A DNA stretch of 10,655 nucleotides, taken from Pyrinomonadaceae bacterium. GTDB lineage: Bacteria > Acidobacteriota > Blastocatellia > Pyrinomonadales > Pyrinomonadaceae. Positions within the stretch are counted from its first letter, which is position 1. Every line of letters starts with the position of its first letter. The position numbers were made by a program, and so were the translations under genes. The stretch lies in contig JACCTF010000131.1 in assembly GCA_013812565.1 (NCBI GenBank), positions 1-10,655 of the forward strand, read 5' to 3'. Of the stretch, positions 1-6,903 are shown one piece after another. Below the pieces are notes generated by a model. It was given only the letters and a program-made list of their open reading frames with translations. It was not told where the DNA came from and made no database searches.

Positions 1-224
1 TGCGCCCCGCTGCGGACTGAACGGCGGACAGGCAGTTGCCTGATCTCACTCGTTTCACGCAACACCTCGTCGGTTGCCGCAACAATGGCTGCGTTGCGCG
101 CGCTTGCTACCGCCTCTTGTGGTTGTGGCTCGGCTCCGGCAATTGTGCTGGATGTCGAGACTGCCACGAGCACTGCCAGCGCGAGCAGCCAAACGATCAG
201 TTGCAGTTTAATTTTCTTTGACAT
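1..224 (-). CDS. Secreted protein of unknown function, N-terminal part (runs off the left edge)
   Basis: This reading frame is open from an ATG at 222-224 to the window edge, giving 74 codons with no stop. Just upstream is a Shine-Dalgarno-like GAAAGG about 6 bases before the start. Residues 1-31 look like a Sec signal peptide: a basic start (KKIK at 3-6), a hydrophobic stretch at about 7-22, and an Ala-X-Ala cleavage motif (AGA at 29-31) followed by EPQPQ. The mature part begins with a helical, Ala-rich segment and the motif IRQLPVRRSVRSG near residues 59-71, which I do not recognise with certainty. The protein is probably exported across the inner membrane, possibly as a lipid-free periplasmic protein because no lipobox Cys is seen. 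It is divergent from the thioesterase gene, with 104 bases between the two starts. Its function cannot be told from this fragment. Confidence 0.75.
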   Translation of the reverse strand, partial: MSKKIKLQLIVWLLALAVLVAVSTSSTIAGAEPQPQEAVASARNAAIVAATDEVLRETSEIRQLPVRRSVRSGA

Positions 225-254
225 CTTGAACCTTTCGCTTCTATAGTCCCGCTG

Positions 255-282
255 CTGACGGCGTCCTCGCCTTCGCTATAAA
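255..282 (+). promoter_or_regulatory. Possible sigma-70 promoter for the thioesterase gene
   Basis: A CTGACG box (255-260) and a TATAAA box (277-282) are separated by 16 bases. Transcription would start near 289, about 40 bases before the ATG at 329. Each box matches the consensus at four or five of six positions. This is inferred from sequence only and is the best candidate in the divergent intergenic gap. Confidence 0.4.
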
Positions 283-328
283 AAGTTATTGTCTGTTCGA
301 GCGCCCAACGGGAGACGGTTTTCCGGCA

Positions 329-841
329 ATGAATTTTACTGAAGACGCTACGCTGTTCGATGAGTGGCACGAAACAACGCTGCGCGTGCGCTACTCTGAA
401 ACCGACCGCATGGGCGTGGTCTACCATGCCAACTATCTTGTCTGGTTTGAGATCGGGCGCACCGAATTTTGTCGTTCGCGCGGTTTCTCGTACCGCGACA
501 TGGAGGAGAACAGTAACGCTTTTCTTGTGGTCGCCGAAAGTTACTGTCGGTATAAAGCGTCTGCGCAATACGACGATGAGTTGATCGTTCGCACACACGT
601 TACGGAGTTGCGCCGCCGCTCAGTCCGTTTTGGTTACGAGATTGTGCGCGCCCCTGATGGTCAGATCATCGCCGAAGGCGAAACTGGTCACGTCGTCACC
701 GATGATCAAAACCGCGTCCGCACGCTTCCCGAAACCTACCGCGTTCTCTTGTCCGCCAAGCCATTACCTGCCGCGTCGCCATCACCTCAACACCGCGAGT
801 CACGCGCCGAGCGTGTACCAGACTACAAAGCGCCGGGGTGA
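329..841 (+). CDS. Acyl-CoA thioesterase, YbgC/4HBT hotdog family
   Basis: The 170-residue product has a single hotdog domain at about residues 15-145. It carries the family signature at 22-41, with Asp26 in the position of the catalytic Asp of YbgC and 4-hydroxybenzoyl-CoA thioesterase, followed by GVVYH at 29-33 and YLVWFE at 36-41. Family members hydrolyse acyl-CoA thioesters in the cytoplasm as oligomers. YbgC itself belongs to the Tol-Pal gene cluster in proteobacteria, but no tol genes are seen here, so the substrate remains open. The chosen ATG gives the usual short N-terminal lead before the first strand, and a GGGAG about 13 bases upstream could serve as ribosome binding site. The last 30 residues (from about 141) are Pro/Ser/Arg-rich, longer than in YbgC and probably disordered. 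The gene converges on the ymdB-like gene, with only a palindromic repeat between their stops. Confidence 0.88.
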   Translation: MNFTEDATLFDEWHETTLRVRYSETDRMGVVYHANYLVWFEIGRTEFCRSRGFSYRDMEENSNAFLVVAESYCRYKASAQYDDELIVRTHVTELRRRSVRFGYEIVRAPDGQIIAEGETGHVVTDDQNRVRTLPETYRVLLSAKPLPAASPSPQHRESRAERVPDYKAPG

Positions 842-844
842 AAG

Positions 845-944
845 AATTTTAGATTTGCGATTCCCGATTTGCGATTTAAGAAGATCCTTTGAACTTTAAG
901 CATTGTCTTCAAACCGAAAATTGCAAATCTAAAATTGCAAATCT
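845..944. repeat. Palindromic heptad repeat, GATTTGC class, between convergent genes
   Basis: A perfect 14-bp inverted repeat (845-858 with 923-936) frames this element. Within the left arm GATTTGC recurs at 14-base spacing (852-858 and 866-872). In the right arm GCAAATC recurs at 14-base spacing (923-929 and 937-943), so both arms are phased in sevens. The element starts 3 bases after the thioesterase stop and ends 1 base before the ymdB stop, filling the whole gap. The RNA could fold into a long stem from either strand and might protect or terminate both transcripts, but there is no clear run of T after the stem. A second copy of the same family lies at 7198-7287. Confidence 0.8.
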
Positions 945-945
945 T

Positions 946-1728
946 TCAAGATTCGTGTTTGAGCGAGAGACGCGTGATCTCGCGTGCATGCCCCGTCGTT
1001 TCATCAATGTCCAGGACTACGCCGCAGATTCGCACATCACCTTGAGCGTGTTCGGCGCGCTTGCTGGTGACTGATGTAAAGCGCGCGATGACATCTTCAC
1101 GGTTCATGCCGATGACACCAGCATGACTTCCGGTCATCCCCAGATCGGTTAAGTAAGCTGTACCGTTTGGTAAGATTCGCTCGTCCGCAGTTTGCACGTG
1201 CGTGTGCGTTCCGACCACCGCCGAGACGCGTCCGTCGAGGAACCAACCCATCGCGTATTTCTCTGAAGTCGCTTCCGCGTGAAAGTCTACTAACTTAACT
1301 GTAGTGTCAGTGCCGAGCGTGTTCACCAGTTCGTCGGCTGTACGAAACGGATCATCTGCTGGCTGCATGAAGACGCGCCCGATCAAATTGATGACGGCGA
1401 TCTTGCAGCCGCGCACCTCGCCCTTCCATATTCCGCGACCGGGCGTCCCCGGCGGGTAGTTCGCCGGACGCAACAGACGAGGTTGGCGTTCAATGTATGG
1501 TACGACCTCGCGTTTGTCGAAGATGTGGTTACCAGAGGTCATAACGTCAATCCCGGCGGCAAAGAGTTGTTCGGCGAGCGGCGGCGTGATCGAGAAACCG
1601 CCGGCGACATTCTCAGCGTTCATCACCGCGAGATCAATATCATACTGTTCACGTAAATCTTCTATGCGTTCGAGTACCGCGATGCGACCGGGTCGGGCCA
1701 CTACATCGGCGATCATCAAAACATTCAT
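946..1728 (-). CDS. ymdB: YmdB-like metallophosphodiesterase (TIGR00282 family)
   Basis: The 260-residue product aligns without gaps to the Bacillus subtilis YmdB metal site. Asp8 lies in [10 protein letters not shown], with Glu39-Asn40 in NAENVAGG, Asn67-His68 in TSGNHIFDK, His150 in [11 protein letters not shown], and His175/His177 in [11 protein letters not shown]. YmdB binds two metal ions and hydrolyses 2',3'-cyclic nucleotides; in B. subtilis it affects biofilm formation and RNA turnover, so a cytoplasmic signalling or RNA-degradation role is likely. The frame stays open 21 codons further upstream, but the ATG at 1726-1728 gives the family's standard start and has AGGG about 9 bases before it. 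The gene lies downstream of zapA and 6S RNA. The rny gene (RNase Y), which precedes ymdB in many bacteria, is absent here. A weak GC-rich hairpin (1758-1763 with 1781-1786) sits in the leader. Confidence 0.92.
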   Translation of the reverse strand: MNVLMIADVVARPGRIAVLERIEDLREQYDIDLAVMNAENVAGGFSITPPLAEQLFAAGIDVMTSGNHIFDKREVVPYIERQPRLLRPANYPPGTPGRGIWKGEVRGCKIAVINLIGRVFMQPADDPFRTADELVNTLGTDTTVKLVDFHAEATSEKYAMGWFLDGRVSAVVGTHTHVQTADERILPNGTAYLTDLGMTGSHAGVIGMNREDVIARFTSVTSKRAEHAQGDVRICGVVLDIDETTGHAREITRLSLKHES

Positions 1729-1797
1729 CTTTAAAGCCCTTCTCCGATATGCAAAGACGCGCCCCGCTTTTTTGCAACGAGGCGCGCCCACTTCAGT

Positions 1798-1864
1798 AGA
1801 TGTCAGATGTTAAACACGAAAGGCTGATCTGTCTCACTAACATTCAGCCACTGACGTCTAACAT
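1798..1864. repeat. Heptad repeat, AGATGTC class, between 6S RNA and ymdB
   Basis: AGATGTC and AGATGTT stand head to tail at 1798-1804 and 1805-1811. Facing them on the other strand, CTAACAT occurs at 1837-1843 and again 21 bases (three heptads) later at 1858-1864, with CTGACGT just before the second copy. The arms can pair imperfectly. The element begins 10 bases beyond the proposed 3' end of the 6S RNA, so its stem may help end or trim that transcript. A related single-sided copy lies at 3051-3071. Confidence 0.55.
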
Positions 1865-1873
1865 AATTTTTGT

Positions 1874-2085
1874 GGCGAGAGGGGAATCCGCAATAGCCGT
1901 TCCGAAGCCGTAATTGAACCTGCACAACAGGTGGGTGACCTTTAATCCAGCCGCAGCCTCTGAAGATCCCCTAACAATGAGGGGATGCACGGGCATTTTC
2001 AAGCGGCATCGGTCTCCCTTCTAAACGGCATTGGCTCAATCATTGTAAATCGGTGACGAACCACGCAGAATCTTTTCCCTCAGCC
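1874..2085 (-). ncRNA. ssrS: 6S RNA
   Basis: 6S RNA binds the sigma-70 form of RNA polymerase by mimicking an open promoter. No sequence search was possible, so the call rests on structure, promoter and position. Read on the minus strand, the roughly 212-base transcript folds into one long rod. The closing stem is 2085-2077 with 1884-1874, followed by TCTGC/GCGGA (2069-2065 with 1891-1887) and a bulged AATGCCGTT/AACGGCTATT helix (2032-2024 with 1901-1892). Further in are GGGAGACC/GGTCACCC (2018-2011 with 1940-1933, one mismatch), GCCGC/GCGGC (2007-2003 with 1954-1950) and an apical ATCCCC/GGGGAT hairpin (1986-1981 with 1971-1966). A small ACCTG/CAGGT hairpin (1932-1918) sits on the 3' side of the internal bubble, as in many 6S RNAs. 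A strong promoter ends 7 bases upstream. The position just after zapA matches the zapA-ssrS linkage known in gammaproteobacteria. Exact ends are estimates. Another structured RNA is possible but less likely. Confidence 0.8.
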
Positions 2086-2092
2086 GAGGCCG

Positions 2093-2121
2093 ATATTAGC
2101 ATAGGCTTCGCTACTGTTCAA
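2093..2121 (-). promoter_or_regulatory. Sigma-70 promoter of the 6S RNA gene
   Basis: Read on the minus strand, TTGAAC (2121-2116) and TAATAT (2098-2093) are separated by exactly 17 bases. Transcription would begin near 2086-2085, exactly where the 6S closing stem starts. A further TTGACA lies upstream at 2140-2135 but has no matching -10 box at a workable distance. The agreement of promoter and RNA end supports both calls. Confidence 0.75.
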
Positions 2122-2287
2122 AGCAGCCACCGATTGTCAATTTACGTCTTCACACGCAGCGCGCACACAACATTAACAAGAGGGTGAACGACAGTTTTAA
2201 TCTTCGCTTTAATACAGAATCAGTTCGTGTCGCGGCTCAAACCGAAGCGCGATTTTGCGAGTAGCCTTCGCTTGCAACGCGCCCGCT

Positions 2288-2680
2288 TCAAGTAAATGCG
2301 ATGCTGCTCGGATTGGCGTTTTGCTGCTCTAGCGCGGCGCGTGTTTTAAGCAGACGGTCGAGCATCTCTGCGCATTCCGCGCTACGCGTGGCGAGTTGCG
2401 AATCGGCTTGTTCGTAGAAACGTTTCAGGCGGTGAAGTTCATCGGCAATGTGCAGGGCCGCGAGGATAGCGACTTTGAGAGAATCGACGGTGAGCGTGCC
2501 CGAAGATATTTCGCGCATCCGACGGTCAACAAACTCAGCGAGTTGCGTTACGTACTCGCCATCGCCGTCAGAACGAATGTTGTAGATCTGATTATAAATT
2601 TCAACCTTGATAGTCGGCGTACTGCCCGGCTCCGGGTTGCTTTTACCAACGTTTATCATACGCATACCTTTGTCTATCAT
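2288..2680 (-). CDS. zapA: Cell division protein ZapA
   Basis: ZapA is a small cytoplasmic protein that crosslinks FtsZ filaments at the division site and recruits ZapB. The product is up to 130 residues. An N-terminal globular part at about 22-60 carries IKVEIYNQIYNIRSDGDGEY, where the family has its conserved strand pair and turn. It is followed by VTQLAEFVDRRMREI and a long coiled-coil tail at about 80-120, the normal ZapA layout and length. The start at 2680 overlaps the zapB stop as ATGA, which favours coupled translation. An in-frame ATG at 2659, with AAAGG shortly before it, would give 123 residues and is a real alternative. Downstream (2122-2287) I see no terminator and no gene, only the 6S promoter. 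Confidence 0.88.
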   Translation of the reverse strand: MIDKGMRMINVGKSNPEPGSTPTIKVEIYNQIYNIRSDGDGEYVTQLAEFVDRRMREISSGTLTVDSLKVAILAALHIADELHRLKRFYEQADSQLATRSAECAEMLDRLLKTRAALEQQNANPSSIAFT

Positions 2681-2958
2681 TTGCGCATCGCCTCGACCGC
2701 TTCAGGCTCCAGCACCGCAATCGCGTCGAGCATCGCTTCGACCTTCATGCGGATTGTGTCGCGCTCTGCCAAGAGGCGTTCGACTTGCGCTTCAAGCCGC
2801 TCCTTCTCGTCAAGCAAGCTGCCTACTTCCCGCCGCAGCGATGCGGTGTCACGCTCAAGCGTCTCCTTTTCTTGACGAAGCGCCTTTGTTAGTTCGATGG
2901 TGCGATAAATTTTGTCTTCAAGGTGAGAGAATTTTTCGAGTCCAGTTAGTGACACCAT
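2677..2958 (-). CDS. zapB: ZapB-like coiled-coil cell division protein
   Basis: The 93-residue product is almost wholly one coiled coil (about residues 5-85), rich in Leu, Glu, Arg and Lys in heptad spacing. Its start, LEKFSHLEDKIYRTIELTKALR, runs parallel to the Escherichia coli ZapB opening ([21 protein letters not shown]), and later heptads keep the SLRREV and REELER-like pattern. ZapB forms a cytoplasmic scaffold layered on ZapA at the Z ring. The direct overlap with zapA (ATGA at 2680-2677) strongly supports this role. The ATG at 2958-2956 has GAGGAG about 6 bases upstream, an excellent ribosome binding site. Low-complexity coiled coils can align by chance, so the family name leans on context as well as sequence. 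Confidence 0.8.
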   Translation of the reverse strand: MVSLTGLEKFSHLEDKIYRTIELTKALRQEKETLERDTASLRREVGSLLDEKERLEAQVERLLAERDTIRMKVEAMLDAIAVLEPEAVEAMRK

Positions 2959-3003
2959 CGTATCTCCTCAGAAGTTGGAGCTGTTACTTGAATGCGGCGA
3001 CTG

Positions 3004-3032
3004 ATTATGCGATTTCATCCGCGTAAGCGCAA
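3004..3032 (-). promoter_or_regulatory. Possible sigma-70 promoter for zapB-zapA
   Basis: On the minus strand TTGCGC (3032-3027) and CATAAT (3009-3004) are 17 bases apart. This would start transcription near 2997, about 40 bases before the zapB ATG. The -10 box is one base from consensus and the -35 box is weak. It suggests that the division genes can be transcribed apart from pheT, whose stop is at 3125. Confidence 0.4.
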
Positions 3033-3050
3033 GACCGCTTTTCCGATGAT

Positions 3051-3071
3051 AGATGTCTGATGTTAGTGAAC
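3051..3071. repeat. Short heptad repeat, AGATGTC class, between pheT and zapB
   Basis: AGATGTC at 3051-3057 is followed directly by the related heptads TGATGTT and AGTGAAC. The first two match the units at 1798-1811 with one change each way. ATGTTAGTGA here also recurs, on the opposite strand, in the right arm of the 1798-1864 element. No long opposing arm is seen, so this may be a decayed or half copy. Confidence 0.4.
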
Positions 3072-3124
3072 TCACAAAGTCAGTGGAATGCCTCGGCCCT
3101 AATGGTTATTAACTGATATCTATT

Positions 3125-5311
3125 TCATTGTCGTTGCCGGGCACCAAAGCGTGTTTCAAGCTCGCCGACAACACGCGCGTGACTTTCGTCGACGTCTTCA
3201 TCACGCAGCGTGCGCTCGTCAGATCGGTATTCGATGCGTAGCGTCAGCGAGCGCTTTTCTTCCGGCACCCCACCGCCTTCGTAAACGTCAACTAACGTGA
3301 CACTGCGGCAATCTTCTATTTGAAGATCGAGCGTCGCCTGTCGCAACTCATCGAACGTAATGCGCCGATCAACGATCAAAGAAAGATCGCGGACTACCGA
3401 CGGGTAACGCGCAAGCGGCATGTACCGCACAGATCTTTCTTTCACTTCCAGAAGCAGGCTCAGATTCACTTCCGCAACATAAACAGCCTGCCGAAACTTG
3501 TACACCGCGGCGGTTGCTTCGGCGAGTCTGCCACACATCCCGACAGTTTGCCCCCCGACTAACACCTTTGCCGCCTGACCTTCGCGCAGGTGTCCTGCTG
3601 CGGCGGCGGCTTCAAACTCCAGCGACTCGATGTTCATCGCATCGGCAGCCATTTCAAGCGCGCCTTTTAGATCAAAGAAATCCAACTCGCGTTGGTGCCC
3701 GGAGCGTCCCTCCACTATCTCTCCGCCGGTTACGACAAGGGCTAAGGCTTCGGCTTCTTCCGGCAACTCGCCCGCCTGGGCGTTTGCGGCAAAGACGCGC
3801 GCCATCTCGAATAACCGCACGTTGCGCGTGCCATGATTGAAGTTCGTGCGCACGGCATCAAGCAAGCCTGGAAGCAGCGTCGGGCGCATTCGCATCGCGC
3901 CTTCGATGATTGGATTGCGCAGCGAGACAAACCCGGCGTCGCTACCGCCCTCGCCGGTCTTCCTCAAATTAAAAAGAGTTTCAAAACGCTTATCATGTGA
4001 TGCTTCAATAAAGCTAAAGCTAATGGCTTCATCAAAGCCGCATCCGGCGAGCGCACGCCGCGCCGCGCGTCTCCGTCTTTCGTGCGGTTGGTACTCGCCC
4101 GCGACGCTTGATGCCGGAAGCTCCGACTCCACCTTGTCGTATCCGACGTGCCGGGCGATCTCTTCAATCAAATCTTCTTCGCGTTCGATGTCGACGCGCC
4201 AAGTCGGAGCGACAAAGATCATCTCCCGCACGGGGTTGGCTCCCGCTTCCTGACGAAAGAAGCGTGTTAGGGATAGCGGATCAGAACCCTTCAGGCGGTT
4301 CTGATGAGTTTGGTCCGGCATTGCCACCAAACCTAGCGCGGTGAGGATACGTAGAGCATCTTCCGGAACGACATCCAACCCGGTCAGTTCCTTGATGCGC
4401 TTGAATCGCAAGCGGACAACTCGCGGTTCGATTGGTTTTGGATAAACGTCAATCGCATCTTCCGCCGATCCGCCGGCCGTCTCGCAAATCAGCGACACCG
4501 CTCTTGCCTGCGCACGCAACACACCTTCGAAATCCACCCCGCGCTCAAACCGATGAGATGCATCCGTGTGCAGATTGAGCGTCTGCGCCGTGCGGCGCAC
4601 CTGTTGCGGATCAAAGTAGGCGCTTTCGATTAGCACATCTGTAGTCGCAGAGGTTATCTCCGTTTCTTCTCCGCCCATCACGCCTGCTACGGCCACGGGC
4701 CGCACGGCGTCCGCAATCACAAGCATCTGCGTACTAAGCGAGCGCTCGACCTCGTCTAACGTTCTTATCCGCTCACCTTCGAGGGCGCGCCGCACAACGA
4801 TTCGCTGCTCGGTCAATTTCGCGAGATCGAAAGCATGAAGCGGTTGCCCTTGTTCATGTAGAACGTAGTTCGTGATGTCAGTAACGTTGTTAATCGGCCG
4901 CTGCCCGATTGCTTGCAACCGTTTGATCATCCAATCGGGCGAAGCGGCGATGCGAACCCCTCGCACCACACGCGCCGCATAACGCGGACACAACTCAAGA
5001 TCACGCACCTCCACCATCGCAAAGCCTTTAGAGCTTACGGGATTCTCTGCATGTCTCGTTTCTCTATGAGGTGATTCCGCTTCCGGCAATCTCACGCTGC
5101 CGTTTATCAAAACGGCTGTTTCACGTCCGACGCCCAGATGCGACAAGCAATCCGGACGGTTCGACGTTATATCGAACTCCAGAACAAAGTCATCGCCCGT
5201 CTCATGCACAGCATCCACGGCCAGACCAACCATGGTCAGCCGCTCAGCCAGCTCGCGCGGGGCAAGCGTCGCGTTCGTCAGTTCACGCAGCCAGTTATAA
5301 CTAATATTCAT
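3125..5311 (-). CDS. pheT: Phenylalanine-tRNA ligase beta subunit, short form without OB-fold
   Basis: With PheS this 728-residue subunit forms the alpha2-beta2 enzyme that charges tRNA-Phe in the cytoplasm. Residues 1-40 start with the family's MNISYNWLRELTN. The sequence then jumps from MVGLAVDAVHETGDD straight to LEFDITSNRPDCLSHLG, omitting the roughly 100-residue tRNA-binding (EMAP II-like) OB-fold usual there. The B3/B4 editing domain follows (NNVTDITNYVLHEQGQPLHAFD, then HTDASHRFERGVD), then the B5 domain, the catalytic-like core, and an FDX-ACB anticodon-binding domain from about residue 629 to the end. B5 carries an insert of about 30 residues (335-365), described separately. I chose the ATG at 5311-5309 because it gives the standard N-terminus; an in-frame GTG at 5356 adds 15 residues encoded by a repeat. 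No Shine-Dalgarno sequence precedes it, so translation may be coupled to pheS. Confidence 0.95.
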   Translation of the reverse strand: MNISYNWLRELTNATLAPRELAERLTMVGLAVDAVHETGDDFVLEFDITSNRPDCLSHLGVGRETAVLINGSVRLPEAESPHRETRHAENPVSSKGFAMVEVRDLELCPRYAARVVRGVRIAASPDWMIKRLQAIGQRPINNVTDITNYVLHEQGQPLHAFDLAKLTEQRIVVRRALEGERIRTLDEVERSLSTQMLVIADAVRPVAVAGVMGGEETEITSATTDVLIESAYFDPQQVRRTAQTLNLHTDASHRFERGVDFEGVLRAQARAVSLICETAGGSAEDAIDVYPKPIEPRVVRLRFKRIKELTGLDVVPEDALRILTALGLVAMPDQTHQNRLKGSDPLSLTRFFRQEAGANPVREMIFVAPTWRVDIEREEDLIEEIARHVGYDKVESELPASSVAGEYQPHERRRRAARRALAGCGFDEAISFSFIEASHDKRFETLFNLRKTGEGGSDAGFVSLRNPIIEGAMRMRPTLLPGLLDAVRTNFNHGTRNVRLFEMARVFAANAQAGELPEEAEALALVVTGGEIVEGRSGHQRELDFFDLKGALEMAADAMNIESLEFEAAAAAGHLREGQAAKVLVGGQTVGMCGRLAEATAAVYKFRQAVYVAEVNLSLLLEVKERSVRYMPLARYPSVVRDLSLIVDRRITFDELRQATLDLQIEDCRSVTLVDVYEGGGVPEEKRSLTLRIEYRSDERTLRDEDVDESHARVVGELETRFGARQRQ
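4215..4310 (-). repeat. Putative palindromic element inserted in frame within pheT
   Basis: This stretch encodes about 30 extra residues (near 335-365) at the turn between two strands of the PheT B5 domain, where other PheT proteins have only a few. It contains a perfect 9-bp inverted repeat (4280-4288 with 4297-4305, loop of 8) and a second short palindrome, CCCG-CA-CGGG, at 4225-4234. Its peptide (KGSDPLSLTRFFRQEAGANP) is polar and unlike the conserved flanks. The pattern resembles protein-coding palindromic elements such as those of Rickettsia. Boundaries are approximate, and no second copy lies in this window. Confidence 0.4.
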
Positions 5312-5315
5312 AGGG

Positions 5316-5378
5316 AAGTGACAAGTGACGAGATCAAAGCTTGTTTTGCTTGTCACTCGTCACTGTGCATTTGTCACT
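5316..5378. repeat. Palindromic heptad repeat, AGTGACA class, in the pheS-pheT spacer
   Basis: The left arm holds AAGTGAC twice (5316-5322 and 5323-5329). The right arm holds TGTCACT at 5351-5357, CGTCACT at 5358-5364, and TGTCACT again at 5372-5378, exactly three heptads after the first. AGTGACAAG (5317-5325) pairs perfectly with 5349-5357, and AGTGACGAG (5324-5332) with 5356-5364, so two alternative registers exist. The element fills nearly all of the 70-base spacer and ends 4 bases before the pheT ATG, where a ribosome binding site would normally be. Confidence 0.75.
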
Positions 5379-5381
5379 GTT

Positions 5382-6479
5382 TTAAGTGAACTGTTCAAGG
5401 AAGCGCACGTCGTTCCCGAAGAGCAGACGTATGTCGTCGAGGTTGTACATCAGCGCGCACATCCGATCAATGCCGAGGCCGAAAGCGAAACCGGAGAACT
5501 CATCTGGATCGATGTTTACGGCCCGGAGCACATTCGGATGCACCATGCCCGATCCGCCCAACTCGATCCAGCCTGATTCCTTGCAGAGGCGGCAACCCAC
5601 TCCGCCGCACTTGAAGCAACTAAAGTCAAACTCGGCGCTCGGCTCGGTGAATGGAAAGTACGAAGGCCGGAAGCGCGTGCGCGTGTCAGGCCCGAACATC
5701 CGGCGCAAAAATTCTTCGACTGTCCCCTTCAGATGGCCGAGCGTGATGCCTTGATCGACGAGCAATCCCTCGACTTGGAAGAACATCGGGTTGTGCGTGG
5801 CATCAGGCGTGTCGCGGCGAAAGACTTTGCCGGGGGCGATCACGCGCAGCGGGGGCGGCCGTCGTTGCATGGCATGGATTTGCACGGTCGAGGTTTGCGA
5901 ACGTAAAGCAAAGTCGTCAGTCGTATAGAAAGTGTCCTGCGTGCTCCGGGCCGGATGCCACGGCGGAATGTTAAGCGCGTCGAAGTTATAAAAATCGGTT
6001 TCGATCTCCGGCCCGCCTTCGACCGCATAACCCATCGAAACAAATATGTCTTCGATCCGCTCGCGAATGATGGTGATCGGATGAATGTGTCCGCGGCGTG
6101 GGCGCCGCCCCGACAGAGTTACGTCAATCCGCTCGCGTTCGATTTGCCGAACGGCGATCTGTTCTTTGAGCGCCCCTTCAACCTCGCCGATGTTTTCTGT
6201 GACTTCGCTTTCAAGCTGTTGCACGCGCTGTGCAAATCCGGCGCGATCCTCCGCAGCCACTCTCCCGATCATCTTCTTAAGCCCGGCTAATTGACTCTTC
6301 TTACCGGTGTGCCTAGTACGCAGGTCAACAAGCTCACGCAGCATCGACTCGGCGTCTCCGAGTGCAACATCGGCCAGGCTCGTACTGCTATGACGAAAGT
6401 GCGCAAAGCGCTCGAACTCTTGCTCGAACGCTCTGCGTACAGTCTCCACTTGTTCTAGGGCTTCGGCGTCTTCCGGCAT
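5382..6479 (-). CDS. pheS: Phenylalanine-tRNA ligase alpha subunit
   Basis: This is the catalytic class II subunit that activates phenylalanine and transfers it to tRNA-Phe. Residues 1-110 form the N-terminal coiled coil that contacts tRNA ([19 protein letters not shown] is the recognisable block). Motif 1 begins at [14 protein letters not shown] and runs to [14 protein letters not shown]. Motif 2 is [19 protein letters not shown], and motif 3 is [14 protein letters not shown] near the C-terminus. A four-Cys cluster ([14 protein letters not shown]) sits before [10 protein letters not shown], as in many bacterial PheS proteins, and may bind zinc. The ATG at 6479-6477 gives 365 residues, slightly longer than the usual 330-350, and lies 22 bases after the rplT stop. 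The frame is open further upstream into rplT (ATG at 6530), but nothing there looks like PheS. No clear ribosome binding site is seen at either start. Confidence 0.95.
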   Translation of the reverse strand: MPEDAEALEQVETVRRAFEQEFERFAHFRHSSTSLADVALGDAESMLRELVDLRTRHTGKKSQLAGLKKMIGRVAAEDRAGFAQRVQQLESEVTENIGEVEGALKEQIAVRQIERERIDVTLSGRRPRRGHIHPITIIRERIEDIFVSMGYAVEGGPEIETDFYNFDALNIPPWHPARSTQDTFYTTDDFALRSQTSTVQIHAMQRRPPPLRVIAPGKVFRRDTPDATHNPMFFQVEGLLVDQGITLGHLKGTVEEFLRRMFGPDTRTRFRPSYFPFTEPSAEFDFSCFKCGGVGCRLCKESGWIELGGSGMVHPNVLRAVNIDPDEFSGFAFGLGIDRMCALMYNLDDIRLLFGNDVRFLEQFT

Positions 6480-6501
6480 TATCGAAAGCTTGAAAGATGG
6501 T

Positions 6502-6885
6502 TTAAGCAGCTTGTTGTTGCTGGCCTTCATTCTGCAAAGCGTTGCGTACCTGACCCGCAAGATCGGCAAAAGCTTCCGGTTGGTTGACCGCCAAGTCAGC
6601 GAGGATTTTGCGATCCAGTTCGATGCCAACCACTTTTAGACCGTGCATAAACTGCGAATAGTTGAGACCATTCAAACGCGCGGCGGCTCCGATACGCACG
6701 ATCCACAAACTGCGAAAGTCGCGCTTCTTGAGCTTGCGCCCCGTATAGGCAAAATTCAAACCGCGTTCAACCGATTCTTTTGCCGAACGGTAGAGTTTCG
6801 ACTTCGTTAGGAAATACCCTTTAGCTAATTTTAAAATCTTCTTGCGCCGTTCGACGCGCTTATTCCCACGTTTTACCCGAGGCAT
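6502..6885 (-). CDS. rplT: Large ribosomal subunit protein L20
   Basis: The 127-residue product has the L20 start [19 protein letters not shown], the basic helix that threads into 23S rRNA. It is followed by [21 protein letters not shown], the [19 protein letters not shown] core, and [11 protein letters not shown]20 is needed early in assembly of the 50S subunit and in several bacteria represses its own operon. Here the protein ends in a Gln-rich tail (EGQQQQAA), making it about 9 residues longer than the usual 118. The frame extends 13 codons upstream of the ATG at 6885-6883, but GGAGGA 7 bases before that ATG and the standard N-terminus fix the start. A palindromic repeat fills the spacer to rpmI. 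Confidence 0.97.
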   Translation of the reverse strand: MPRVKRGNKRVERRKKILKLAKGYFLTKSKLYRSAKESVERGLNFAYTGRKLKKRDFRSLWIVRIGAAARLNGLNYSQFMHGLKVVGIELDRKILADLAVNQPEAFADLAGQVRNALQNEGQQQQAA

Positions 6886-6903
6886 AACATTTCCTCCATA
6901 AAA

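Noticed and set aside
1758..1786. GC-rich hairpin with a T6 run as an intrinsic terminator
   Set aside because: The T run is in the loop, not after the stem, on either strand; it is more likely just a leader hairpin of ymdB.
1493..1813. 106-codon plus-strand frame opposite ymdB
   Set aside because: Antisense to a gene with a complete catalytic site; composition is a complement artefact and it runs into a repeat.
2396..3026. Two long plus-strand frames (159 and 139 codons) over zapA and zapB
   Set aside because: Opposite the zap genes, Ser/Arg-rich translations without domains, no ribosome binding sites.
6480..6629. N-terminal extension of PheS to 415 residues
   Set aside because: The extension is read out of frame through rplT and has no PheS-like sequence; the ATG at 6479 fits the family.
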